Source of the DNA: Acidimicrobiaceae bacterium
Lineage (GTDB): Bacteria; Actinomycetota; Acidimicrobiia; Acidimicrobiales; Ilumatobacteraceae
NCBI GenBank assembly: GCA_947450115.1
Contig: CANFUE010000004.1
Coordinates: 1-64,000 of the forward strand
Length of the DNA: 64,000 bases
Reading direction: 5' to 3'
Shown here: one piece after another, positions 53,973-62,724 of the stretch
How the letters are laid out: every line of letters begins with the position of its first letter
Position numbering within the stretch: position 1 is the first letter of the stretch
Notes under the pieces: model-generated
Seen by the model: only the letters and a program-made list of their open reading frames with translations
Databases searched by the model: none
Told to the model about the DNA's origin: nothing
Translations under genes and position numbers: made by a program

Positions 53973-54823
53973 GTGGACAACTCATCCTTGTTGCAACTCC
54001 CATCGGGAACCTCGGTGACATTTCTGAACGAATGAAGGTGGTGCTTGAACAATCCGACATCATTGCTTGTGAAGATTCACGCCACTCAGGTCGCCTCGTC
54101 AAACACATGGGCATCACTTCCCCCAAATACATTGTGGTGAACGACCACACCGAACGCGATGCCTGCAATGGCATCATTGAGGCCATCGCAAGCGGGAAAA
54201 CAGTCGCCCTCATCACCGATGCAGGTACACCCGGTATCAGCGATCCGGGAAGCGTTGTTGTGCAAGCAGTCATCGCAGCTGGACTTTCTGTATCTGCAGT
54301 GCCTGGGCCAGCTGCCCTCATTATGGCTCTCATCATTAGTGGTATTCCCACTACCCGATTTGTGTTTGAAGGTTTTCTTCCCCGCTCGGGCCGCGACCGC
54401 GCAGAACGCCTTGCCGACATTGCCAACGAAATGCGTACTGTCATCTTTTACGAAGCCCCCCATCGCATCTCTCGCACACTCAACGACCTAGCAATTGCAT
54501 GCCACCCCAATCGCCTCATTGCCGTTACACGAGAACTCACCAAAATGCATGAAGAGGTGTGGCGTGGTTCAGTAAGTGCAGCAGCACAACATTTTGCAAC
54601 CGTTGAAGCAATGGGTGAATTCGTTGTTGTTTTAGCGGCAGCAGAAGCACCGCTACCAGCTGATGAAGAGGCCATTAAGGAAGCACTTGTTCACGAATTC
54701 TCCAACGGTGTGTCTACACGCGATGCAGTAGACGCCGTCATGAAAAAAACTCATGCCCCAAAGCGAGTGGTATATGCACTTGCGCTTCTTTTAAACAACA
54801 AAGAAGTCACTCATGACAAGTAA
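53969..54823 (+). CDS. rsmI: 16S rRNA (cytidine1402-2'-O)-methyltransferase RsmI
   Basis: GQLILVATPIGNLGDISERMKVVLEQSDIIACEDSRHSGRLVKHMGI; LITDAGTPGISDPGSVVVQA; FEGFLPRSGRDRAERL. ATGA overlap with the DUF192 gene. Confidence 0.95.
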   Translation: MSGQLILVATPIGNLGDISERMKVVLEQSDIIACEDSRHSGRLVKHMGITSPKYIVVNDHTERDACNGIIEAIASGKTVALITDAGTPGISDPGSVVVQAVIAAGLSVSAVPGPAALIMALIISGIPTTRFVFEGFLPRSGRDRAERLADIANEMRTVIFYEAPHRISRTLNDLAIACHPNRLIAVTRELTKMHEEVWRGSVSAAAQHFATVEAMGEFVVVLAAAEAPLPADEEAIKEALVHEFSNGVSTRDAVDAVMKKTHAPKRVVYALALLLNNKEVTHDK

Positions 54824-55487
54824 CAAGGGCATCCTCTTTTTCGACCTCGATGGAACAGTTGCCGATTCTGGAAGTGGAATCCTCGCTTCAATGAACCATG
54901 TTCTTGACGCACGAAAACTGCAACCACTCACCCGCGAAGAACTCACTCATGTCGTTGGCCCTCCTTTGTCAGTTTCATTCCCAAAAGTTTTTGCTCCGCG
55001 TGGTGTACCCAACGAAGAAATGCATATGTTCATTACGGAATACCGTGCCATCTATGGAGCCACCCATCTTCCACAAACTCCACTGAACCCTGGGATGGGT
55101 GATGCGCTCGTTGAGCTCAAAAAAACTTGGCGTTTAGCAATCGTTACCTCGAAGCCAGAGCCTCAAGCTCTCATAGCCATTCAAGCAACCGGCGTGCGCC
55201 ACTACTTCGACATCGTTGTTGGTCCTCACGACGATTCAGAAATTCCCAAAGCACAACTTCTGCAACGTGCACTGCGCGAAATGAAAGCGTTGCACGGTGA
55301 ACTCCCACCACTCACTTCATGTTGGATGATTGGCGATCGTCATCACGACATCGACGCAGGTGTTGAAGTAGGCACTCGCTCTGCTGGAGTGCTGTGGGGT
55401 TTTGGCTCGCGTGAAGAACTGAGTTCTGCTGGGGCTACTGCAATTGTGGAAACACCACAAGAACTTGTTGCAGTTCTCAACAACTAA
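54813..55487 (+). CDS. HAD-superfamily hydrolase, phosphoglycolate phosphatase-like
   Basis: GILFFDLDGTVADSGSGILASMNHVL; LAIVTSKPEPQALIAI; SCWMIGDRHHDIDAG. Confidence 0.9.
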   Translation: MTSNKGILFFDLDGTVADSGSGILASMNHVLDARKLQPLTREELTHVVGPPLSVSFPKVFAPRGVPNEEMHMFITEYRAIYGATHLPQTPLNPGMGDALVELKKTWRLAIVTSKPEPQALIAIQATGVRHYFDIVVGPHDDSEIPKAQLLQRALREMKALHGELPPLTSCWMIGDRHHDIDAGVEVGTRSAGVLWGFGSREELSSAGATAIVETPQELVAVLNN

Positions 55488-56305
55488 GCAACACGCGGTG
55501 CAACAGCCATTTGGCGACTCAGGGCAACAAGCGTTCCCGACTCATCCCAAATTTCGCCATCTTCTTCAATGAGCCCACCTTGCACAACTTTTGTGCGAAA
55601 TGAACACGCGAGTCTTTTGCCAACGGGCACCGCACGCACATGCACGGTAAGTTCCAACGTTGGTACCCAACCTTTCTCATAAGGCAAGTTAAATAACGGC
55701 GGCGGCATTGCATCGACTGCGAGCAACAAGGCCAGCGTGTCGATGGGTCGTCCATCGGGAAATTCAATCCATCCGCGCATTTGTGCAGTACCCGATGGCG
55801 TACCCGTAATGAAAGTGGAGTCGTCTGGATGCAATCGGTTGGTGACATTTTGCAACAGACCAATGGTGAACTCTCCGCCATCACTATTGCGGCTTGTGCA
55901 TTCGTCAAAGGGAGGCAAATCGGGCGGTGTTGCTGTCACTATTTGCGGTTCAACAGCTGCCATTTCACCCCACGCCCCCAAAACACGCATGATGTTGCGA
56001 TCGCCGCGACGCATTGTTGCATTCATCGTGGTCACAAGCTTCCCGGTCTTCACTGTGTCGACTTCTATTTCCAAGGCGCCCGCGGGTGCAGGTGCAAGAT
56101 AATGAGCAGTTACCGTGAACGGGTCGCGGCGCCCTGAGTGTTGCTGCATGGCACGGCCCATCATGGCGAGCAAATAGCCCCCGTTGGCATTTCCCATAAT
56201 GTCCCAGCCATCAAAAACTTCAGCCGAAAAGGTGGTGAGGCCATTTTTTTCTGCAATTGACGTCACAGCCGTTGCAGTATCGAAGCGGAAAGTCACGGTC
56301 AGCAT
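55484..56305 (-). CDS. Acyl-CoA thioesterase-like (hotdog) family protein
   Basis: WDIMGNANGGYLLAMMGRAMQQHSGRRDPFTVTAHYLAPAPAGALEIEVDTVKTGKLVTTMNATMRRGDRNIMRVLGAWG. Confidence 0.8.
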   Translation of the reverse strand: MLTVTFRFDTATAVTSIAEKNGLTTFSAEVFDGWDIMGNANGGYLLAMMGRAMQQHSGRRDPFTVTAHYLAPAPAGALEIEVDTVKTGKLVTTMNATMRRGDRNIMRVLGAWGEMAAVEPQIVTATPPDLPPFDECTSRNSDGGEFTIGLLQNVTNRLHPDDSTFITGTPSGTAQMRGWIEFPDGRPIDTLALLLAVDAMPPPLFNLPYEKGWVPTLELTVHVRAVPVGKRLACSFRTKVVQGGLIEEDGEIWDESGTLVALSRQMAVAPRVA

Positions 56306-56328
56306 CGTATTGCTCGTATCCTCATGTT

Positions 56329-57834
56329 GTGGCGCGATTTTCTCTCACAACCCCCATTTATTACGTCAATGCGCAGCCGCACCTCGGCCATGCCTACACC
56401 ACCATCGTTGCCGATGCCCTTGCTCGCTGGCACAGGCTCTCGGGCGACGACGTGCACCTCCTCACCGGCACCGACGAGCACGGCCTGAAAATTCAACAAG
56501 CAGCCGACGCCAAGGGCGTGACACCTCAAGAGTTTGCCGACTCCATCGCGCCTCTCTTTGCTCAGGCCTGGGACAAACTCAACATTCAGTACGACGACTT
56601 CATTCGCACCACTGAAGATCGCCACAAGCGCGGCGTCGCCAAACTCTTGCAAGCCTGTTACGACGCTGGCGATATTGAACTCGACACCTATTCAGGTTTG
56701 TACTGCGTTGCATGTGAGGCGTACTTCACTGAAGAAGAAATCGACAATGGCAACTGTCCCATTCACAAACGCCCAGTAGAGCACGTAGAAGAAGAAAACT
56801 ATTTCTTCCGTCTGTCGCGCTTCGAAGACCGACTATTGAAATGGTACGCAGACCACCCCAACTCCATTTCGCCACATTTCAGAATGAATGAAGTCACGAG
56901 CTTCATCAAACAGGGCCTGCGAGATTTTTCCGTGAGCCGCAACAGTTTGAAATGGGGCATCCCCATTCCGTGGGACACCAGCCATGTTGCTTACGTATGG
57001 TTCGACGCACTAGCGAACTACATCACTGCTGTTGGTTATGGAACTGACGACGCCGCATTTGCAAAGAACTGGCCTGTATCGGTGCATCTCATTGGCAAAG
57101 ACATCATTCGCTTCCACTGCGTGTATTGGCCAGCCATGCTGATGTCAGCAGGCATTGAGCCACCAGAACACTGGGCCGTTGGCGGCTGGCTACTTGTGGG
57201 TGGCGAGAAAATGAGCAAAACCGCCGGCAACGTAGTGAACCCGCTCGATCTCATTGACGAATTCGGTGTCGATGGGTTCCGTTACTACGTTTTGTCCGAC
57301 ACGCAATACGGCAACGACGGCGACTTCACCTACGAAGGTTTAGTAGCGCGTTACAACAACGACCTCGCCAACAACCTCGGCAACTTGTGTTCACGAGTCA
57401 CCACGGTTGTGCAAAAAAAGTGTGACGGCGTTAGCGCTGCTCCGCGTGCCGACAGCCCTCTTCGCGAACATGCAGAAAATGCAGTGCGTGACACCATTGA
57501 AGGGTGGAATTCATTCCAACCAGGAAAAGCACTCGATGCAACTTGGTCACTTATTCGCGCCACCAACTCATTTCTTGAAAACCATGAGCCGTGGAAAGCA
57601 GAACCCAGTGCGGAACTGAACGCCATTATGGGCGATGCATTAGAAGCACTGCGTATTGTTGCCATCTTGTGTGTTCCTGCCATTCCCACTACCGCGCAAA
57701 TGGTGTGGGAACGCATTGGCCTCACGGGCGATGTAAGCCACGAACGTATTCCTACAAGCGTTTCATGGGGTCTGTACCCTGCTGGCCTCACCGTGGAAAA
57801 GGGTGAACCTCTGTTCCCACGTAAAGCAAAGTAA
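56329..57834 (+). CDS. metG: Methionyl-tRNA synthetase
   Basis: TTPIYYVNAQPHLGHAYTTIVADALARWHRLSGDDVHLLTGTDEHGLKIQQ; LVGGEKMSKTAGNVVNPLDLIDEFGVDGFRYYVL (KMSKT). GTG start at 56329 preferred. Confidence 0.96.
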   Translation: MARFSLTTPIYYVNAQPHLGHAYTTIVADALARWHRLSGDDVHLLTGTDEHGLKIQQAADAKGVTPQEFADSIAPLFAQAWDKLNIQYDDFIRTTEDRHKRGVAKLLQACYDAGDIELDTYSGLYCVACEAYFTEEEIDNGNCPIHKRPVEHVEEENYFFRLSRFEDRLLKWYADHPNSISPHFRMNEVTSFIKQGLRDFSVSRNSLKWGIPIPWDTSHVAYVWFDALANYITAVGYGTDDAAFAKNWPVSVHLIGKDIIRFHCVYWPAMLMSAGIEPPEHWAVGGWLLVGGEKMSKTAGNVVNPLDLIDEFGVDGFRYYVLSDTQYGNDGDFTYEGLVARYNNDLANNLGNLCSRVTTVVQKKCDGVSAAPRADSPLREHAENAVRDTIEGWNSFQPGKALDATWSLIRATNSFLENHEPWKAEPSAELNAIMGDALEALRIVAILCVPAIPTTAQMVWERIGLTGDVSHERIPTSVSWGLYPAGLTVEKGEPLFPRKAK

Positions 57835-57845
57835 CGATTCTTTCT

Positions 57846-58610
57846 ATGTGGACCGACACTCACTGCCACCTCACCGACGCACGCATGCCAGGCGGTGCCG
57901 ATGAAGCCGTTCGTGCAGCCATTTCTGGCGGCGTCACCACCATGGTGAGCATCGGTACCGATGCAGAAACGTCAGCCGATGCAATAGCAATTGCAGGGCG
58001 CCACGAAGAAGTATGGGCAACTGTTGGTCTACACCCGCACGATGCTCAACATGGCGTTGCACAACTGCTGCCCTATTTGAATGCAAACAAAGTAGTAGCA
58101 ATTGGCGAATGCGGTCTCGACTACTACTACGAACATTCCGATCGCCCTTCACAGCGCACGGCATTTGCGGAACAAATACAACTTGCACATGAGCACCAAC
58201 TCTCACTCGTTATTCATACACGTGATGCGTGGGATGAAACATTTGAGATTCTCGACGCAGAAGGTATTCCCACAAACACCATCATGCACTGCTTTAGTGG
58301 CGATGAAATACGGGCCCGCCAATGCGTTGACCGCGGGTTATTTCTTTCCTTTTCCGGCATTATTACATTCAAAAATGCCAATGACTTACGCGAAGCAGCA
58401 CTCTTTTGCCCCGATGAAAATCTTCTCGTCGAAACCGATAGCCCATACTTAGCGCCAGTGCCGCACCGCGGAAAAATGAACCAACCTGCCCTCGTTTCGG
58501 TTGTAGGAACTTCCATTGCTGAACTGCGCAATTCGTCTTCAGAAGACATTGCACATATCACTTCAGCAAACGCACTACGTGCTTTTCCCAAAATGCGAGC
58601 TGCAGCGTGA
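57846..58610 (+). CDS. TatD family hydrolase
   Basis: MWTDTHCHLTDARMPGGADEAV; VAIGECGLDYYYEHSDRPSQRTAFAEQIQLAHEHQLSLVIHTRDAWDE; LLVETDSPYLAPVPHRGKMNQPA. Confidence 0.95.
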   Translation: MWTDTHCHLTDARMPGGADEAVRAAISGGVTTMVSIGTDAETSADAIAIAGRHEEVWATVGLHPHDAQHGVAQLLPYLNANKVVAIGECGLDYYYEHSDRPSQRTAFAEQIQLAHEHQLSLVIHTRDAWDETFEILDAEGIPTNTIMHCFSGDEIRARQCVDRGLFLSFSGIITFKNANDLREAALFCPDENLLVETDSPYLAPVPHRGKMNQPALVSVVGTSIAELRNSSSEDIAHITSANALRAFPKMRAAA

Positions 58611-59134
58611 ACCTCTCTATTTACGAGCGCCGTCGCCTCACCGTGCTCGCAGCAGTGAGCACCATCATTGTTTTACTCGTCGTCACTCTCGGTGGAAATT
58701 CTTCCTCTCAAAACACTGCATCGCCTTCAAGCATTGCTGCCACCACTACTTCTACTCCTCTCAAAAACAGTGATGCGGTTGGCCCACTTGCCGAAGACGC
58801 ATCGAAGCCAGTGAACCTCGACGGCCCGCTTTCATTGCAACCCAATGGTCAATCGCGCATTGCCTACCCGGGCCCTGGTGAAATGAAACGCATTAATGCA
58901 AAAGCTTCTTACCGCACATTTCCTAGCTATAACTCCACCATTTGCTATAGCGCCGCTGCTCCCTTGGGCGCAGAACTCACGGTCATCAATTTAAATAACG
59001 GGAAATCGGTGAAGTGCGACAACGTGTTTGCCATTTTGCTTCCTGCCGGGGTCGACATTGTTCTTCACTCTCCGCTCTTTTTGCGCATTGCCAACTTGGT
59101 CGATGCGCCTCTTCCCGTCACGGTGAGCTGGTGA
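58607..59134 (+). CDS. Signal-anchored exported hypothetical protein
   Basis: N-terminal TM RRLTVLAAVSTIIVLLVVTLGG then Ser/Thr-rich stretch; GTGA overlaps with both tatD-like and rsmA genes. Confidence 0.65.
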   Translation: MNLSIYERRRLTVLAAVSTIIVLLVVTLGGNSSSQNTASPSSIAATTTSTPLKNSDAVGPLAEDASKPVNLDGPLSLQPNGQSRIAYPGPGEMKRINAKASYRTFPSYNSTICYSAAAPLGAELTVINLNNGKSVKCDNVFAILLPAGVDIVLHSPLFLRIANLVDAPLPVTVSW

Positions 59135-59985
59135 CACTCAACCGGCCGCAAGCAGCGGCTCTTCTTGCCGATAACGGTCTTGCCCCGCAACGCTCGCTTG
59201 GTCAGAACTTTGTAGTTGACCCCAATACCGTGCGCAAGATCGCTCGCATTGCCGATGTACACAGCGGCGACATTGTTTTGGAAATTGGCGCAGGCCTCGG
59301 CTCACTCACTGCAGCACTCGCCGAAACTGGTGCGCAAGTGATTGCTGTTGAAGTAGACCGCGGCATTGTTCCTGTGCTGCGCGAGCAAATGGCAAACATT
59401 CCCAATGTTGAAGTGGTGGAAGCCGATGCCATGACACTGAATTGGCATGAATTCCTCGCCGATATCAACACTCGCCACAACAGAAGCGCCGATGCCACAT
59501 TTCACCTCGTGGCAAACCTGCCGTACAACATTGCAACTCCACTCGTTGCCGACCTGCTCGACGGGGTACCTGCAATTCAGTCCATGCTCGTCATGGTGCA
59601 GTCTGAAGTGGGTGAAAGACTCTGCGCCCCCGCAGGCACCGAGGCCTACGGTGCGCTCAGTGTGAAAATTGCCTATTGGGCTAACGCACAAATTGCTGGC
59701 TCTGTTCCACCAACAGTTTTTCTTCCGCGACCAAAGGTCGATTCTGCACTGGTCAAAATTGTGCGCCACGCAACACTTCCACTCGGCGATGTTGCGCCTG
59801 AGGCACTCTTTCAACTCGTACGCACTGGGTTTGCAAAGCGCCGCAAGATGCTGCGGTCTGCACTTGCTGGTGTCGTTACTGCCGAACAGTTCGTTGAGGC
59901 TGATGTTGAGGCCACCTTGCGGGCAGAGCAACTCGATCTTGCCGCATGGGGTCGTTTAGCGCGCGTCACTCACCCATTACGGTAG
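59131..59985 (+). CDS. rsmA: 16S rRNA (A1518/A1519-N6)-dimethyltransferase
   Basis: PQRSLGQNFVVDPNTVRKIARIADVHSGDIVLEIGAGLGSLTAALAE; HLVANLPYNIATPLVADLL; PRPKVDSALVKI. GTG start. Confidence 0.96.
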   Translation: MTLNRPQAAALLADNGLAPQRSLGQNFVVDPNTVRKIARIADVHSGDIVLEIGAGLGSLTAALAETGAQVIAVEVDRGIVPVLREQMANIPNVEVVEADAMTLNWHEFLADINTRHNRSADATFHLVANLPYNIATPLVADLLDGVPAIQSMLVMVQSEVGERLCAPAGTEAYGALSVKIAYWANAQIAGSVPPTVFLPRPKVDSALVKIVRHATLPLGDVAPEALFQLVRTGFAKRRKMLRSALAGVVTAEQFVEADVEATLRAEQLDLAAWGRLARVTHPLR

Positions 59986-59989
59986 AAAC

Positions 59990-60724
59990 ATGAAAGCTCC
60001 TGCCAAACTCACGCTCAACTTGCGTGTTACCGGTGTGCGCACCGATGGCTTTCACCTCATTAACGCCGAGATGGTGTCACTCGACTTGGCAGATGAAATC
60101 ACCATTGAAGAATGCAGCGGGCCAAGTTCACTCACCATCGACGGCCCCTTTGGTGATGGGCTCACCAACGACGCAAACAATCTTGTACTGCGCGCGCTCG
60201 CACTTGCGCAACGCAGTGCTCATGTGCATCTCACCAAAAACATTCCCCATGGTGGCGGCTTGGGTGGTGGCTCCACCGATGCCGCTGCAGTTTTGCGATG
60301 GGCGTCATTCACCAACATGCACGCTGCGTCTCAACTGGGAGCCGACATCCCTTTTTGTATACACGGTGGTCGAGCATGTGTGGAAGGAATTGGTGAAGTT
60401 CTCACCCCTCTCCCTTTTGAGCCACTCGACATCACGCTCGTGATTCCCCCATTTGGGGTCTCCACCCCCAAGGTCTATGCAACCTGGGATGCGCTCGACG
60501 GGCCTCGCGGCAATGAGGGTCCACACGGCTTTAACGACCTTGAGCCTGCTGCGTTGGTGGCCGAACCTCGCCTGGTGCGGTGGCGCGACAAAATTAGCGA
60601 CGTGGCAGGAAGTACCCCAACTTTGGCCGGAAGCGGCTCAACATGGTTTCTCCGTGGTGCATTTCCGTGGTTGGCAGAAGCACTGCCAGAAGCGACAGTG
60701 ATATGTACCAGGACGGCAAATTAG
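59990..60724 (+). CDS. ispE: 4-diphosphocytidyl-2-C-methyl-D-erythritol kinase
   Basis: MKAPAKLTLNLRVTGVRTDGFHLINAEMVSLDLADEI; KNIPHGGGLGGGSTDAAAVLRW; LAGSGSTWFLRGAF. Confidence 0.94.
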   Translation: MKAPAKLTLNLRVTGVRTDGFHLINAEMVSLDLADEITIEECSGPSSLTIDGPFGDGLTNDANNLVLRALALAQRSAHVHLTKNIPHGGGLGGGSTDAAAVLRWASFTNMHAASQLGADIPFCIHGGRACVEGIGEVLTPLPFEPLDITLVIPPFGVSTPKVYATWDALDGPRGNEGPHGFNDLEPAALVAEPRLVRWRDKISDVAGSTPTLAGSGSTWFLRGAFPWLAEALPEATVICTRTAN

Positions 60725-60817
60725 CTATTTACGACGTTGATGGCGCGTACGGCGCAGCATTTTTTTGTGCTTCTTCTTGCGCATCCGCTTGCGGCGTTTT
60801 TTGATCAGAGAACCCAT
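60725..60817 (-). CDS. Small ribosomal subunit protein bS22 (AURKAIP1/COX24-domain miniprotein)
   Basis: 30 aa ORF not in the supplied track: MGSLIKKRRKRMRKKKHKKMLRRTRHQRRK, the characteristic actinobacterial AURKAIP1/COX24 / bS22 sequence. Confidence 0.9.
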   Translation of the reverse strand: MGSLIKKRRKRMRKKKHKKMLRRTRHQRRK

Positions 60818-60842
60818 AAGACTGGAGACGCTATCGGTTTTG

Positions 60843-60869
60843 TTGGCAAAAAAGAAAATCCGCTACCGT
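60843..60869 (+). promoter_or_regulatory. Possible promoter for tRNA-Gln/prs
   Basis: TTGGCA (60843-60848), 15-nt spacer, TACCGT (60864-60869), 13 bp before the tRNA; spacer is short. Confidence 0.3.
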
Positions 60870-60882
60870 AGGGGTTGATCCT

Positions 60883-60953
60883 TCCGGGGTCGTTCAATGG
60901 CAGGACAACGGGTTTTGGTCCCGTATATAGGGGTTCGAGTCCTCTCCCCGGAG
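60883..60953 (+). tRNA. tRNA-Gln (anticodon TTG)
   Basis: TCCGGGG...CCCCGGA acceptor stem, anticodon arm ACGGG-TTTTGGT-CCCGT, T-arm GGGG-TTCGAGT-CCTC; 71 nt, CCA not encoded. Confidence 0.95.
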
Positions 60954-60956
60954 CAC

Positions 60957-61988
60957 ATGAAAAAATCCAGCAGTCAGTCAAGCAACCAGTTCAACATCGA
61001 CAAAGTCACTACCAAGCGACTGTCGCTCTTTACTGGACGCACTCATCCAGAACTCGCTGCTGAAGTTTCTGAACACTTAGGCATTCGACTTGGCGATGCA
61101 AACATCGTTGAATTTTCTAACGGTGAAGTGCGCCCACGTTATGCCGACAGTATTCGTGGTGGCGATGTGTTCGTCATGCAAACGCATTACGGCGCAAATG
61201 GATACTCCATTAACGACTCCATCATGGAACAGCTCATCATGATCGATGCTGCGTATCGCGCATCGGCAAAACGTATTACTGCAGTGTGCCCATTTTATGG
61301 TTACGCACGTCAAGATCGTAAGGCTGAAGGCCGCGAACCTATTACAGCACGCTTAATTGCCGACATGTTTCGTGCAGCTGGCGCAGGGCGAATGATCTCT
61401 ATCGACTTGCACAGCGGACAAATTCAAGGCTTCTTCGATGGGCCAGTAGACCACCTCACAGCAATGCCAGTTTTGGAGCGTTACGTGCGTGCGAATGCTG
61501 GCGAAGGAATGGTCATTGTTTCTCCCGATGCAGGCCGTGTGAAAGTTGCTGAACGATTCGCACAACATCTCTCCGATAAAAATGCCGACGTTGCATTCAT
61601 CAACAAGCGTCGTCCGAAGGGCACCACAAACGTTGCGGTGGCAAAAGAAGTCATTGGTGAAGTGGAAGGTCGTCTCTGCATCCTCACCGACGACATGATC
61701 GATACCGGTGGCACTATTTGCTCGGCAGCCGAACTCCTCCTCGAGCGCGGAGCCACCGAAGTATGGGCAATGGCCACCCACGGCGTTTTGTCGGGCCCAG
61801 CCTGTGAGCGCCTCGAAAAGAGCCCCATCTCACGCGTGGTACTCACCAACACCCTTCCCCTTCCTGCCGAGAAGCGCCTGGCCAAAATTGAGGTTTTGTC
61901 GGTGGCGAAAATCATTGCCGACGCTTTAGCCGCCGTTTTCGATGAAACCAGCGTGAGCGAGCTCTTCGATGGGGAAAATCAGGCGTAG
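60957..61988 (+). CDS. prs: Ribose-phosphate pyrophosphokinase
   Basis: LSLFTGRTHPELAAEVSEHLGIRLGDANIVEFSNGEVRPRYADSIRGGDVFVMQT; YGYARQDRKAEGREPITARLIADM; ILTDDMIDTGGTICSAAELL. Start at the ATG 3 nt after the tRNA, not at the ORF-track start inside the tRNA. Confidence 0.96.
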   Translation: MKKSSSQSSNQFNIDKVTTKRLSLFTGRTHPELAAEVSEHLGIRLGDANIVEFSNGEVRPRYADSIRGGDVFVMQTHYGANGYSINDSIMEQLIMIDAAYRASAKRITAVCPFYGYARQDRKAEGREPITARLIADMFRAAGAGRMISIDLHSGQIQGFFDGPVDHLTAMPVLERYVRANAGEGMVIVSPDAGRVKVAERFAQHLSDKNADVAFINKRRPKGTTNVAVAKEVIGEVEGRLCILTDDMIDTGGTICSAAELLLERGATEVWAMATHGVLSGPACERLEKSPISRVVLTNTLPLPAEKRLAKIEVLSVAKIIADALAAVFDETSVSELFDGENQA

Positions 61989-62022
61989 GTTTCCCTATTG
62001 CGCGCCCATACACTCCAAGACC

Positions 62023-62049
62023 GGCTGTTCTTCATCTGAACGGGTAGCC
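62023..62049 (+). promoter_or_regulatory. Bulged hairpin in the rplY leader
   Basis: GGCTGTTC (62023-62030) / GAAC (62038-62041) + AGCC (62046-62049) with a 4-nt bulge; located in the 97-nt prs-rplY gap. Confidence 0.3.
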
Positions 62050-62085
62050 CAACTCATCATTTCCGACACCAGCCAGGAGCCGACC

Positions 62086-62709
62086 ATGGCAAATACAACA
62101 CTCTCTGCAGAAATTGGCCGCACCACAGGTAGCGCCGCATCACGCCGCTTGCGCAGCACCGACGTCATTCCTGGCGTTCTTTATGGCCACGGCATGAGCC
62201 CCATCTCTTTGTCTGTTGCTCGTCGCGACCTGCGCGTTGCATTGTCGGGCCCAGCGGGCTTCAACACCATTCTCGATCTCACAGTTGATGGCAAGAGCTA
62301 CCCCGCCATTGTGAAAGAACTGCAGCGCCACCCAGTGCGTCGCACAGTGAGCCACATCGACTTCCAGCAAATCAACATGTCAGAAGAAATTGTTGTGAGC
62401 GTGCCTATTCGTCTCGAAGGAACTGCAAAAGCAGTTATTGCTGAAGGCGCAATGGTTGACCCAGCAGTTGACAGCATTGAAATTCGCACCACTCCTGCAG
62501 CGATGCCAAACGAAATTGTTATCGACATCACCAACATGACCATCCACGACGTCATCCGCCTCGACCAAGTTGCTCTGCCAAAGGGCGCAGTTGCTGTTGG
62601 CGATCCAGAAATGGCCGTGGTCACTGTTCTTACTTCACGCGTTGAGGCTGCTCGTCCTGTTGCTGTAGATCCTGCAGCACCTGCAGGCGATGCACCTGCT
62701 GCGTCGTAA
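62086..62709 (+). CDS. rplY: 50S ribosomal protein L25/general stress protein Ctc (bL25)
   Basis: MANTTLSAEIGRTTGSAASRRLRSTDVIPGVLYGHG; PAIVKELQRHPVRRTVSHIDFQQINMSEEIVVSVPIRLEG. Confidence 0.95.
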   Translation: MANTTLSAEIGRTTGSAASRRLRSTDVIPGVLYGHGMSPISLSVARRDLRVALSGPAGFNTILDLTVDGKSYPAIVKELQRHPVRRTVSHIDFQQINMSEEIVVSVPIRLEGTAKAVIAEGAMVDPAVDSIEIRTTPAAMPNEIVIDITNMTIHDVIRLDQVALPKGAVAVGDPEMAVVTVLTSRVEAARPVAVDPAAPAGDAPAAS

Positions 62710-62724
62710 TCACGCAGTTCATTG

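Noticed and set aside
59014-59130. Extended N-terminus of RsmA
   Set aside because: Overlaps the upstream gene out of frame; GTG at 59131 fits the family start.
60897-60956. N-terminal extension of Prs (MAGQRVLVPYIGVRVLSPEH) in the ORF track
   Set aside because: It translates tRNA-Gln; the true start is the ATG at 60957.
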